64,000 nt of DNA, taken from 20CM-2-65-7 sp963830455 (GTDB taxonomy: Bacteria; Gemmatimonadota; Gemmatimonadetes; Gemmatimonadales; GWC2-71-9). The stretch's first letter is position 1, and every line of letters starts with the position of its first letter. A program made the position numbers and the translations under genes. The notes under the pieces were generated by a model, which was not told the DNA's origin, made no database searches, and was given only the letters and a program-made list of their open reading frames with translations. The stretch covers positions 434,001 to 498,000 of the forward strand of contig CAWHMT010000002.1 of assembly GCA_963830455.1 (NCBI GenBank), in the 5' to 3' direction. Below, one piece after another: positions 9,548-18,185 of the stretch.

Positions 9548-11776
9548 ATGTTCTTTCTTGCCTTGCTCACGACACTGCTGTCCGGGGGTCTCGGCGGCAC
9601 GTTGTCCGGTCGCGTCACGACGGCGGCAGGCACGCCGGTGGCCGACGTTCAAGTCTCCCTTCCAGAGCTGCGCCGCTCCACCAGCACCGACAGCCTCGGC
9701 CGCTATTCGATCGCTGACGTCCCAGCGGGGACGTTCACCGTCACCTTCCAGCGTATCGGCTACGCGCCGGTGGCTCGCCGGGTCACCTCGACCAGCGGCG
9801 ACGTCACAGCCGACGTCACCATGCGGGAGACCGTCGTCGAACTGACGGGCATCCAGGTCACCGCCAGCGCGAATGCGACGACGGCGTTGAACTCGCCGCA
9901 GCCGGTCAGCGTGCGCGCGGGCGAGGAGCTCAGGCAATCGCAAGCCCCTTCACTGGGAGAGACGCTCGAAGGTATGGCCGGCGTCCACAACTGGAGCACG
10001 GGTGTCGGGATCGGGAAACCGGTTATTCGGGGGCTCACCTCGAACCGTGTGCTCGTGTTGGACGACGGCCAACGCTTGGAGACGGCGCAGTGGGGTGACG
10101 AGCACAGTCCTAACGTCGAAACGGCGACTGCTGAGCGGATCGAAGTGATTCGCGGCCCGGCGAGCGTCCTCTACGGTTCCGATGCGCTCGGTGGCGTGGT
10201 CAATGTCGTTCAGAAGGATCTGCCGGAGGCCGTGGGCGGGCGCGGATTTGTCCGTGGCAGCGTGAGTGCGGCCTATGAATCGAACAACAAGTTGAAGGAC
10301 GGGGCGCTGGACTTCGAGGGGGCCAGCGGGGCGCTCGGGTTCCGGGGCTCCTTCAGCGGCCGCAGCAGCGACAACGTGCGTACTCCCGATTACGAGCTCT
10401 GGAACAGCGGCACGCAGGCGTACGCGGGAAGCGGAACGTTGGGCACGCGTGGATCGTGGGGATCGTTGTCGGCGTCGTTCTCGCAGCGCAATGAAAAGAT
10501 CGAGCTGACGGACGAAGATCCCGCCGCGACGCCGCTGCAGCGAATCGAGACAAGTCACGGCCGCGCGGACCTGAGTCTGCCGGTTGGCGGCGCACGCCTC
10601 GAGGTCTCCACCGGGTATGAACGGAACCGGCGTCGCGAGTTCGAGGACCAGGCTGACCCGACCGTCGCCCTGGGGCTGCTCACGCAGACCTACCTCGCTG
10701 ACGTGCACTACCATCACACGCCGCTGGGCGCGTTTTCGGGGTTGATCGGTTTTTCGGGTGTGCGCAACACATTCGACAAGTTCGGCGAGGAGACCTTGAT
10801 TCCGCCGAGTACGGCCAATAACGCCGGGATCTACGCGTTCGAACAGACGGAAGGATCCCGGGTCAACGTCTCGATCGGCGCGCGCTACGACTATCGCAAG
10901 CTATCCGTCGATGCCGACACGGTGCTCGGTGTCGCCACCCAGGACCAGACTTGGACCTCGCTGACCGGTAATCTCGGCCTGCTGGTGCATCTCAGCGAGC
11001 CGGCTGCGCTGGTAATCAATGTCGGGCGCGGGTTCCGCGCGCCGTCCTCCTTCGACCTGTATTCGAACGGCGTTCACGAGGGGACGACGGCGTTCGAGCG
11101 GGGCAATCCGAATCTGAAGACCGAGAATTCGATCAACACCGACGTCGCGCTGCGGGCACAGACGTCCCGGGTGTCGTTTGAGGTGGGCACGTTCCTCAAC
11201 CTGATCCAGGACTACATCTACACCATCCCGAGCGGGACTATCGACAGTGCGTCCGGCTTCGAGATTTTCGACGTCACCCAGGGTGACGCGCGCCTGAGCG
11301 GTTTCGAAGCGGCGTTCCAATGGCACCCCGTGGCCTATCTGCACCTGCAGGGCACGGCCGACTATGTGAATGGCCAAAACACCTCAACCGACAATCCACT
11401 GCCGTACATGCCGCCGTTCCGGGCGACCTGGGTGGCGCGCCTCGAGGGGGGGCCGAGGAGTGGGAGCAGCCTTCAGAATCCCTATTTCTCGGTTAGTGGT
11501 GAAATCAACGGCGAGCAAACGCGCATGGACCCGGCCGAGCAGCAATTCTACGCCGATGCGTTTGGTGGGGCGGGCTATCAATCGCGCGCGTATTCGCTCG
11601 TCAACGTCGGCGCGGGGGCCAGTTGGGTCATCGGCGCGCAGACGATCACGGTCGACTTGTCATTACGCAACGCGTTCGATCAGCGCTACGCCAACTACCT
11701 GAGCCGGCTCAAGACGAACGCCGTCGATCCTGGAATGGGTCGGGCTCTGATCACCCGGATAACGACGGAGTTTTGA
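9548..11776 (+). CDS. TonB-dependent outer-membrane receptor, probable metal uptake
   Basis: A 742-residue receptor. The ATG at 9548 follows AGGAG with good spacing and begins a signal peptide. A CarboxypepD_reg-like domain (about 15-95) is followed by the plug (about 105-220, with RPV-like GKPVIRGL, NRVLVLDDGQR and EVIRGPASVLYGSDALGGVVNVV). The beta-barrel ends in the usual C-terminal Phe (TEF). The plug style resembles zinc/copper-type receptors such as ZnuD more than siderophore receptors, but the substrate is inferred. It is preceded by the small Cys/His protein and followed, after one base, by a metallopeptidase lipoprotein gene. Confidence 0.92.
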   Translation: MFFLALLTTLLSGGLGGTLSGRVTTAAGTPVADVQVSLPELRRSTSTDSLGRYSIADVPAGTFTVTFQRIGYAPVARRVTSTSGDVTADVTMRETVVELTGIQVTASANATTALNSPQPVSVRAGEELRQSQAPSLGETLEGMAGVHNWSTGVGIGKPVIRGLTSNRVLVLDDGQRLETAQWGDEHSPNVETATAERIEVIRGPASVLYGSDALGGVVNVVQKDLPEAVGGRGFVRGSVSAAYESNNKLKDGALDFEGASGALGFRGSFSGRSSDNVRTPDYELWNSGTQAYAGSGTLGTRGSWGSLSASFSQRNEKIELTDEDPAATPLQRIETSHGRADLSLPVGGARLEVSTGYERNRRREFEDQADPTVALGLLTQTYLADVHYHHTPLGAFSGLIGFSGVRNTFDKFGEETLIPPSTANNAGIYAFEQTEGSRVNVSIGARYDYRKLSVDADTVLGVATQDQTWTSLTGNLGLLVHLSEPAALVINVGRGFRAPSSFDLYSNGVHEGTTAFERGNPNLKTENSINTDVALRAQTSRVSFEVGTFLNLIQDYIYTIPSGTIDSASGFEIFDVTQGDARLSGFEAAFQWHPVAYLHLQGTADYVNGQNTSTDNPLPYMPPFRATWVARLEGGPRSGSSLQNPYFSVSGEINGEQTRMDPAEQQFYADAFGGAGYQSRAYSLVNVGAGASWVIGAQTITVDLSLRNAFDQRYANYLSRLKTNAVDPGMGRALITRITTEF

Positions 11777-11777
11777 C

Positions 11778-13451
11778 ATGCGCCTGAACCCCTCGGCCCT
11801 TGCGGCACTGGGGGCAGTGGCTCTGGCGAGCGCCTGTGGTGGCGACTCGTCAGGGCCCAGCCCGCTTCCGGCGTGTGGCGCCCCCGGAACCCAGCTTTCC
11901 CTCGTAGTCGCTGCGTATGTCTCGCTCGACCCCGTGCTGGACTCGGGCTGCGTGACCTTCGCCGCCAACTCTTCCTCTGATACGGCCGAGTACTTGGTGC
12001 TGCCGCAGTCGGCGGGGGGAGCTGCTGCCTTGTCCGCTCCGTTCGAGCTCGCCTCGGCGTCACCCACCCCGTCCGGTCCGGCGCCGAGTTTCGCGCGCGA
12101 GGCGCAGGCGTCCCATGGTGGGGGCGCCCACGGCCGAACCGCGGTCACATTCGACATGTATCTGCGGAGCATCGGGCGCGGCGACCGGTACCCTCAAGTC
12201 CCGCTGGCTGCGCCGCCGCTAGGCTCGGTCCCGCCTCGTCCCGCTCCAACCGGTCCGCCCGTGCTCGGCAGCGCACGCACGTTCAAGGTTTGCTCGAACC
12301 TGAGCTGCTCCACACTCGCGAATGTCGGCGCCACGGTGCGGGCAGTGGGGGCGCACATCGCCATCTATGTGGACACGCTGGCGCCGGCGGGCGGCCTGGA
12401 CTCCGCCGATTACGACGCGCTGAAGCAAGTCTTCGACACCCTACTCTATCCGTTGGACACCGCAACCTTCGGGAGCGTGTCGGATATCGACGCGAATACC
12501 GTGGTTACGGTGGTGATGTCGAACACGGTCAACAGTTTGGTCAGCAATTCACAATGCATCAGCAGCGGATACGTCGCGGGGTTCTTTTTCCCCGGGGATC
12601 TGGATCCTGTGTTCGCTCCCCAGTTCAATAACGGCGAAGTCTTCTATTCGATCGTCGCGGATCCGGGCGGCACGTTGAGCTGCGCGCACTCGAGGAGCGA
12701 AGTGAAAAGCGTCATGCCCGTCACGTTCACCCACGAGTTCCAGCACATGATCAATTTTGTCGCGCATGTGCGGACCCGCGGCGGAGATTCCGAGGAAGGG
12801 TGGCTGGACGAAGGACTTTCGAAGTATGCGGAAGAGATCGCGGGCCGGGCGTTCCTGCCGGGGGATCCCGCCTCGTTCAGCCAATTCGCCATCGGCGACG
12901 TGTATGACGCCTACCAGTACCTGCTCGATCCGGGGAGCTCGCCGCTGCTCATTCCGGTCGACAACGGTACGCTCGCCGAGGTAGGCGCGAGTTGGCTGTT
13001 CACCCGCTACATAGTGGACCAGTTCGGCGGCACGCTGCCCCGGCAGCTGGTGCAAACGGCCCAGACGGGGGCGGCCAACGTGAGTGCCCAAACCGGACAG
13101 CCCTTCGCCCAGACCGTGAGTCGCTGGGGCCTCGCCAACTGGGTCTCGGATCTTCCCGGTTTCGCTGTGCCGACCGAGCTCCAGTACAGCTCGTGGCATT
13201 TCCGCAATACGTTCGCGTCGCTGCACGCTCAGGACGGGGCGAACTTTCCGCTGGCGTATCCGCTCGTCCCGCTGCTCGCGAGCGCAAATTCGGTCAACAT
13301 CAGCGGCACGTTGTGGTCGGGCTCAGGCGAGTACGTGCGCGTCGTCCAACCGCCTGGCGGCGGCACGTTCACGCTGCATCTCAGCGCAAACGGCACGACC
13401 CCGGTCTCGACTGCGATCGTGCCGAGGCTCAACATCGTGCGAATTCGCTAG
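11778..13451 (+). CDS. Lipoprotein with HEFQH zinc-peptidase motif (M30-like)
   Basis: A 557-residue exported lipoprotein: the lipobox LASAC places the acylated Cys near residue 20. A HEFQHMIN motif at 319-326 and a downstream Glu in GWLDEGLSKYAEE (about 340-352) fit a gluzincin such as the M30 (hyicolysin-like) family. The rest is low in recognised motifs. The N-terminal 120 residues after the lipobox are Ser/Ala/Pro-rich. It starts 1 bp after the receptor stop, so the two are surely co-transcribed. It ends 3 bp before the convergent matrixin gene. Peptidase activity is likely from the motif; a function in metal release or receptor support is speculation from context. Confidence 0.8.
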   Translation: MRLNPSALAALGAVALASACGGDSSGPSPLPACGAPGTQLSLVVAAYVSLDPVLDSGCVTFAANSSSDTAEYLVLPQSAGGAAALSAPFELASASPTPSGPAPSFAREAQASHGGGAHGRTAVTFDMYLRSIGRGDRYPQVPLAAPPLGSVPPRPAPTGPPVLGSARTFKVCSNLSCSTLANVGATVRAVGAHIAIYVDTLAPAGGLDSADYDALKQVFDTLLYPLDTATFGSVSDIDANTVVTVVMSNTVNSLVSNSQCISSGYVAGFFFPGDLDPVFAPQFNNGEVFYSIVADPGGTLSCAHSRSEVKSVMPVTFTHEFQHMINFVAHVRTRGGDSEEGWLDEGLSKYAEEIAGRAFLPGDPASFSQFAIGDVYDAYQYLLDPGSSPLLIPVDNGTLAEVGASWLFTRYIVDQFGGTLPRQLVQTAQTGAANVSAQTGQPFAQTVSRWGLANWVSDLPGFAVPTELQYSSWHFRNTFASLHAQDGANFPLAYPLVPLLASANSVNISGTLWSGSGEYVRVVQPPGGGTFTLHLSANGTTPVSTAIVPRLNIVRIR

Positions 13452-13454
13452 GCC

Positions 13455-14069
13455 CTAGCGAGGCGGGGGCGCGATGGTGGGCGTCGTGTGGTACAGGACC
13501 TGCGCCGTGTTACGGTCGCGGTTCGTCGGGGTGGCGGTAGCCGGAGTCCCGAACATAAGGTCGGTGGTGGCGGGACTGTGGGTCAGGATGCCGAGCGTGT
13601 GCCCCAGCTCATGCGCGGCAACGCGGCGCATGCACGCCACAACCTGTGGCTCCGTGTAGCCCAAGCGGACGCTGAGCTGGACGCGAATCGGCTCGGTCAT
13701 GGCCCCGGTCGAATCGATCACAAATGAGGTGACGCCGCCGCAGGCGCCCAGCGCGCCCGCCGTATCCGGCGGAACGGCCGGCGGGATGCTGTCCTGCCAG
13801 ATCACGATCACGTCGGCATTCGCTGAATCGCCGACGAGCGTGCCGGTGAACTCAGCATACAGAAACTGCTGTTCCCAGACTTGCAGGCTGGTGCGTACCA
13901 GGTCCGGCATGTTTCCGCGCGTATCCGCGAAGTAGCGGACCGGAAGCCGGTCGCTGGGCCAGCGGAATACCTCTCCCGCGAGGTCCGACAAGTACCGAGG
14001 CGTGCGACTCGGCGTCAGGATGTCGCTGCATCCGATGACGAGCAGCACGAGCGGCAGCGCGCGTTTCAC
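13455..14069 (-). CDS. Matrixin-type zinc metallopeptidase lipoprotein
   Basis: A 204-residue metzincin. The signal peptide ends at lipobox VIGC with the acylated Cys at 14. The zinc site HELGHTLGILTH spans 153-164, and the Met of the Met-turn is in DLMF near 172. The residues match the matrixin variant in which the third His is one residue further away than in animal MMPs. The GTG start at 14069 overlaps the stop of the preceding outer-membrane gene as GTGA. It is the last gene of the porin-ABC unit and faces the other peptidase lipoprotein, with 3 bp between their stops. Confidence 0.87.
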   Translation of the reverse strand: MKRALPLVLLVIGCSDILTPSRTPRYLSDLAGEVFRWPSDRLPVRYFADTRGNMPDLVRTSLQVWEQQFLYAEFTGTLVGDSANADVIVIWQDSIPPAVPPDTAGALGACGGVTSFVIDSTGAMTEPIRVQLSVRLGYTEPQVVACMRRVAAHELGHTLGILTHSPATTDLMFGTPATATPTNRDRNTAQVLYHTTPTIAPPPR

Positions 14070-14665
14070 TTGCCGATCAGCCGGGCGCTCACCGTCAGCG
14101 CGAGTCGATGGACTGGGCGCGGGTTGGGAAACCCCGTGGTGCGCAATGCGGGCGTGATGAAGCGATGCACATCGTAGTTGAGTGCGACCTCCAGTCGATG
14201 TTTCGCGCCGAACGACGGAGCGTACGACGCGCCGAGTGCCACCAGCGGGAATACGCCGCCATCGCCCTGCTGAAAGACGCCCGTGTTGTCGGTGAGGTAG
14301 AGCAGGCCGCCGAGGCCCAGCCGTGCCGCCACGCCGGCGTGCAGCTCGCGGCGGAGACCAAACGTGAACGCAACCGTCGTGACCGATCCCGCATCCGCCG
14401 TCGTGCCGCTCTCTTCCCGTTTGAGCTTTGTCGGAGACAGATCGACCGTCAGATCGCCGGTGTAGGGACCATGGAATTCATCGCGCACGCTGAGCAGCAG
14501 GGCAGGGGCGATCGCGGGTTTCAGGCTGATCGGTACCACGATCGAGTCCTTGACGAGCGCCGTGCTAAAGCGCGCGCCGAGGCTCGCGCGCACCGAGACC
14601 TGGGCGGCGAGACGGCCTGACGACCAGACGGCCAAGGCAATCAGGAGCAGAGCCCGGACCGTCAG
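14066..14665 (-). CDS. Putative outer-membrane beta-barrel protein
   Basis: About 199 residues, with a signal peptide (TVRALLLIALAVWSS then GRLAAQ) followed by alternating strands typical of a small barrel. I cannot place it in a named family. No ATG, GTG or TTG is available at the right place. The best start is CTG at 14665, which overlaps the stop of the permease gene as CTGA, the same geometry as the GTGA junctions nearby. It lies between the ABC permease and the matrixin gene and is coupled to both. A role in outer-membrane passage of the same substrate is possible but unproven. Confidence 0.65.
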   Translation of the reverse strand: MTVRALLLIALAVWSSGRLAAQVSVRASLGARFSTALVKDSIVVPISLKPAIAPALLLSVRDEFHGPYTGDLTVDLSPTKLKREESGTTADAGSVTTVAFTFGLRRELHAGVAARLGLGGLLYLTDNTGVFQQGDGGVFPLVALGASYAPSFGAKHRLEVALNYDVHRFITPALRTTGFPNPRPVHRLALTVSARLIGK

Positions 14666-15501
14666 GAGGCGACCGCCTTGTCTCCGACCTTGAGCTTGCG
14701 CAGCACCACCGCGACGACCAACAACACCCCGTACATGCAGACGATGAGCGGGCCGGTCGGCAGGTCTTTCGAATACGACAGCCAGAGGCCGAGAATCGAC
14801 GCGAGCGCGCCGGTGCTCCACGAGATCAGGGTAAGGCGCTGCTTGTCGGCGGTGAACAGATTGGCGATCACGGCCGGTACGACGAGAAAACTGAAGACCA
14901 TCAGGACCCCGGCGATCGGGACGGCCAATGTGATCACGACGCCGAACGAGAGATAGAAAAGGAAGTCCCACAACCGGATTCTCCATCCTTGCGCTTCGGC
15001 CTGCTCCGGATGAAACGAAATCGTCAAGAACCGGCGCCGCAGGGCGAAGTGAAACACTCCCAACGCCACATAGGCGATGGCCAGCCTGATGATGGTCCCC
15101 CAGGTCACCCACAACAGGCTGCCGACGAGCGTCTTTTCCACCGCCTCGCCGCCACCGGGCACCTTGTTCGCCACGAGCACGGCGGCGGCGGACGCGACGA
15201 CATAGACGATCCCGATGAATGCTTCCTGCGGTACCCGGCTGGTTCTGCCGGACGTCCGCGACAACGCGAACAGGAATGCACCGATGGCCGTCGCGAGCAG
15301 CGCAAACACGTATGTGGTTGGCGACTCCGGCGCGACGTGGAACAGCAACGCCGACAGGCTGCCCAACGCGGCCATCTGCGCCAACGACAAGTCCACGAAA
15401 ATCACCTCGCGCGCGATCACGTGCAGCCCGAGATAGGAGAGCATGGCCACCAGGATCATGCACGCCACGAACGGTGGCAGCATCAGCTGAAAGCCGCTCA
15501 C
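14662..15501 (-). CDS. ABC-3 family metal ABC transporter permease
   Basis: A 279-residue ZnuB/MntB-type permease with about eight membrane helices. It has the family pattern FVDLSLAQMAALG near 35 and the FSFLVVPAVIANLF segment near 215, where the ATPase normally docks. The GTG at 15501 overlaps the stop of the binding-protein gene (GTGA). It would move Zn(II) or Mn(II) across the inner membrane with an ATPase partner, but no ATPase gene is present in this cluster or elsewhere in the window that obviously belongs to it. Confidence 0.92.
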   Translation of the reverse strand: MSGFQLMLPPFVACMILVAMLSYLGLHVIAREVIFVDLSLAQMAALGSLSALLFHVAPESPTTYVFALLATAIGAFLFALSRTSGRTSRVPQEAFIGIVYVVASAAAVLVANKVPGGGEAVEKTLVGSLLWVTWGTIIRLAIAYVALGVFHFALRRRFLTISFHPEQAEAQGWRIRLWDFLFYLSFGVVITLAVPIAGVLMVFSFLVVPAVIANLFTADKQRLTLISWSTGALASILGLWLSYSKDLPTGPLIVCMYGVLLVVAVVLRKLKVGDKAVAS

Positions 15502-16535
15502 GGGACCCCCGCCGTTCCGAAGGACTGCGCCAGCTCCGACACCCAGAGGTTGACGAGATCGACATAGGTCTCGGGTCCGCCCGATCCGCCGGTATTGGAG
15601 GGCACGATCACCGCCTTGGCGCCGGTCCGTTGCGCGACTTCGAGCACCTGGTTTCGGTCGTAGTAATTGGTCGAGAGCAGGACCGCGACGTGGCGGTTGC
15701 GCATCTCCGTGATGATCTCCTGCACGTGGCGCGGCGTCGGTGGAATACCCGGCTTCGGCTCGATGTAATCGAAGCACGTCACCTGGAACTCGCGTGAGAA
15801 ATAGTCCCACTCCTTGTGATAGCAGGCGACGATCTTGCCCCGGAACGGCATTCCCTGCTTTAGCCAGCCTCCCAGCCGATTCAGCAGCGGCGCCCCCTGG
15901 TACTGTTGCTGGCCGAGAAACGTGAAGAGTTTGCCCTGGCGGTCGAGGTCGGCGAGCGTCTCACCCCCGAGCATCGTCACGAGATCCTCGCCGAACAACG
16001 CGCGATACACGCGTGTCTCGAAGTCCTTCTCGCGCGCGGTGAAGTAGTCGGCGTCCTGCGGGGCCACGCGCTTCAAGCCGCGGAGAATGTTGCGGGCGAT
16101 CAGGACGGCATTGAGCGGATCGGTCCAGATGTGCGGATTGCCATACACGTGGATGTCGCCCTGGGAGCGCGACAGATTGGCGGGAATGTCGAGGAGCGGC
16201 AAGCCTTGATACGCCGCGACGTACCCGGGTCCCCCTTCCGCGATTCTCGAGTTGTTCGCCTTGTCGAGCAGCGCCGGTACCCACAGCTCGAGGTCCAACC
16301 CCGTCGTCACGAACAGATCGGCTTGCGCCAGCGTCGGCACGAAGCTCGGCTTCGGCTGCACATAGTGGGGGTTTTCGTCTCCCACCGCGATGGAGCTCAC
16401 CCGGCCCCGATCGCCGACGATCTCGCGGGCGATCGCGGCATACGTCGTGAGCGACGTGACAACCTTGACCGGCGCCGCGGGCGACGGTGAGCCGCCGGGG
16501 AGGCTGAGCAAGAACGGAACGAGGATTGCGAGCAT
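15498..16535 (-). CDS. ZnuA/MntC-like metal-binding periplasmic protein
   Basis: A 345-residue cluster A-I solute-binding protein. The ATG at 16535 begins a short signal peptide (LAILVPFLLSL then SPAAP). Likely metal ligands are the His in NPHYVQPKPS near 55-65, the His in NPHIWTDPLNA near 130 and a later acidic residue in the C-terminal lobe. There is no His-rich loop of the kind seen in many ZnuA proteins. The gene starts one base after the porin stop and overlaps the permease by 4 bp. Whether it binds zinc, manganese or another ion cannot be decided by eye. Confidence 0.9.
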   Translation of the reverse strand: MLAILVPFLLSLPGGSPSPAAPVKVVTSLTTYAAIAREIVGDRGRVSSIAVGDENPHYVQPKPSFVPTLAQADLFVTTGLDLELWVPALLDKANNSRIAEGGPGYVAAYQGLPLLDIPANLSRSQGDIHVYGNPHIWTDPLNAVLIARNILRGLKRVAPQDADYFTAREKDFETRVYRALFGEDLVTMLGGETLADLDRQGKLFTFLGQQQYQGAPLLNRLGGWLKQGMPFRGKIVACYHKEWDYFSREFQVTCFDYIEPKPGIPPTPRHVQEIITEMRNRHVAVLLSTNYYDRNQVLEVAQRTGAKAVIVPSNTGGSGGPETYVDLVNLWVSELAQSFGTAGVP

Positions 16536-16536
16536 G

Positions 16537-17787
16537 TCAGTACGTCTCGTGTTTGTGTGGACCAATGGCCCAAACTGCCTGCAGCGCGATCTGCTGATTC
16601 GCGGGGGTGTTGGCGACCCGCTGCCATTGGTACTGAGCGCGAAGAAAGACCCATTCGCTCTGCCACATCGTAAGCGAAGGGACGACCTGTTGAGTGATCA
16701 CACCAAAGTCGGGCGATTCGACGTAATCGTACCGGGCTCCGAGGATGAACCGCTGGTTCAGCTTATACGTCGTGCTGACGTAGCCACCCAGCCGGGTTGG
16801 TCCCGTGCCCGAGATTTCCTTGTTCAGAGCGAGCAGCTCGCCGCGCACCGTCCATTCGCGATACATCGCGCGCAACGGCGGCCGCCAGGTGAGACGAAAC
16901 TCGAGGCCGCCCACCTTGGTGTCCATCGCGGAGTCGGGTTCGGTGCCGTACAAGAAACTGCCGCCGAGCTGCATGTAGGTTGAACCGTTGAGCTGCCAGA
17001 AGTTGAGCAGGCGCGCGAGGTACGTCGGCCGGCTGCCGCCTCCGAACAGCTCTGCGTCGCTCGAGCTGAGCGTCACTTGTGCTGTCAGCTCGTGCGTGCC
17101 CAGTCCTCCGAATGCCCGGTACAACGAAATCCCGGTGCCCGACAACCCGTCCTCGCCCAGGTACGTGGTGAGCACGAGCGGATACTCGGTCTCAGGGAGT
17201 GCGTGCAAATGCCAGCGATTGAGCTCGCCAAACTGCTGGCGGAACTTGCCGACGTCGAGCCGCAGCCGGCCGGGTACGCCAGTCCAGTAGGCGTAGCCCT
17301 CTTCGAGGCTCACGTTGCCACTCTCGATGCTCACGAAGATCTTGGTGTGCGAGTACGGATCGAGCGCCGATTGAAAACCGATCTCGAACTCGCGCGGATC
17401 GAAGTTGTTGCGCTGAACCTCGCCCGCATAGGCGTACGCCCGAACGTCTCCCGTCACGCCGATCTCTGGGTTGAGCTGGGACTGGCTGCGTCCCGTGCCC
17501 GCAAATGGCGCATTGCTGGTGTCGGCCGCGCGCACCGTGTCTTTGGGCCCCGCCGCCTGATTGGCCGCCGCCCGCAGCGCGGCCAGCTCGTCGGCCGGCG
17601 CGGCTGCAGCGGCGGCGGGGGGGGCCGGCTGGCGTCCCAGCGAGGTGAGCAGGCTATCCAGTCTGGCGCGGAGCTGCCGAACCTGCGCGGCCAATGAATC
17701 GACCTGCCGCTGTGTCGGCTGCTGGCTGCGCGCCGGCGGCGCGAGCACCGCCATGGCAACGAGTACCGCACCGAAGGTGCGTCTCAT
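16537..17787 (-). CDS. Outer-membrane porin (phosphate-selective OprO/P-like fold)
   Basis: A 416-residue exported protein. The ATG at 17787 is chosen because an AGGAGAGG ribosome site lies about 8 bp upstream. The signal peptide ends at ARSQ. A short coiled segment (QRQVDSLAAQVRQLRARLDSLLTSL, cited here as residues about 26-50) and an Ala/Pro linker precede a 16-stranded-type barrel. Such coiled N-termini are common in porins anchored to peptidoglycan. It is followed after 1 bp by the metal-binding protein gene, so it is probably the outer-membrane route for the same metal. The family call is from general features. Confidence 0.8.
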   Translation of the reverse strand: MRRTFGAVLVAMAVLAPPARSQQPTQRQVDSLAAQVRQLRARLDSLLTSLGRQPAPPAAAAAAPADELAALRAAANQAAGPKDTVRAADTSNAPFAGTGRSQSQLNPEIGVTGDVRAYAYAGEVQRNNFDPREFEIGFQSALDPYSHTKIFVSIESGNVSLEEGYAYWTGVPGRLRLDVGKFRQQFGELNRWHLHALPETEYPLVLTTYLGEDGLSGTGISLYRAFGGLGTHELTAQVTLSSSDAELFGGGSRPTYLARLLNFWQLNGSTYMQLGGSFLYGTEPDSAMDTKVGGLEFRLTWRPPLRAMYREWTVRGELLALNKEISGTGPTRLGGYVSTTYKLNQRFILGARYDYVESPDFGVITQQVVPSLTMWQSEWVFLRAQYQWQRVANTPANQQIALQAVWAIGPHKHETY

Positions 17788-17825
17788 GTGACTGTCCTCT
17801 CCTGTGAGTGATGACAAATCCACGG

Positions 17826-17846
17826 CGCTCCGCGACGGGCGGAGCG
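17826..17846 (-). other. Intercistronic hairpin before the porin gene
   Basis: CGCTCCGC and GCGGAGCG form a perfect 8-bp stem with a 5-base loop in the 69-bp gap between the small Cys/His gene and the porin. There is no T-run. It could stabilise the message or attenuate the downstream genes. Confidence 0.5.
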
Positions 17847-17856
17847 TGTCACGACA

Positions 17857-18177
17857 TCAGGAGGAGTGGGGCGGTGCTCGCGCTGGGGGGGTGAGGCTGG
17901 TGACGGAAGCGACGGAGACGATCGGCTCGACGCGGGTGAACCGGATCGTTGCCGCGGGAGTCGCGATCGTGAACGTCTGCTGCGTGACCACGCGCGCGCT
18001 CGCGTAGTGGCACAACGCGCAGCGCATTTGGTCGTGGAGAATCGCGCACCGGCCATCGTGACTCGCCTCGACACCGGGTGGCGCCGCGACGACGTCGCGC
18101 GCGTGCGCGAGCGTGATCGCGCCCCCCCCGAGGGCCTGAACGACGAGCAGCAGGATGAGCGGAATGCGCTTCGCCAT
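17857..18177 (-). CDS. Small exported Cys/His protein, head of the porin-ABC unit
   Basis: A 106-residue protein with a signal peptide (KR at 3-4, then PLILLLVVQAL) and a mature domain holding SHDGRCAILH and RCALCHYAS near residues 39-59. This echoes the Cys/His cluster of the small protein at 9089-9439 (DGCARIH, DCALH). The C-terminal half is Thr/Val/Ala-rich and without known motifs. It starts 8 bp after nfo and is followed by the porin gene. That both metal-uptake arms begin with a paralogue of this kind is the main clue: it may bind the metal or a regulator in the periplasm. No family name can be given with confidence. Confidence 0.65.
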   Translation of the reverse strand: MAKRIPLILLLVVQALGGGAITLAHARDVVAAPPGVEASHDGRCAILHDQMRCALCHYASARVVTQQTFTIATPAATIRFTRVEPIVSVASVTSLTPPARAPPHSS

Positions 18178-18185
18178 GGACTCCT

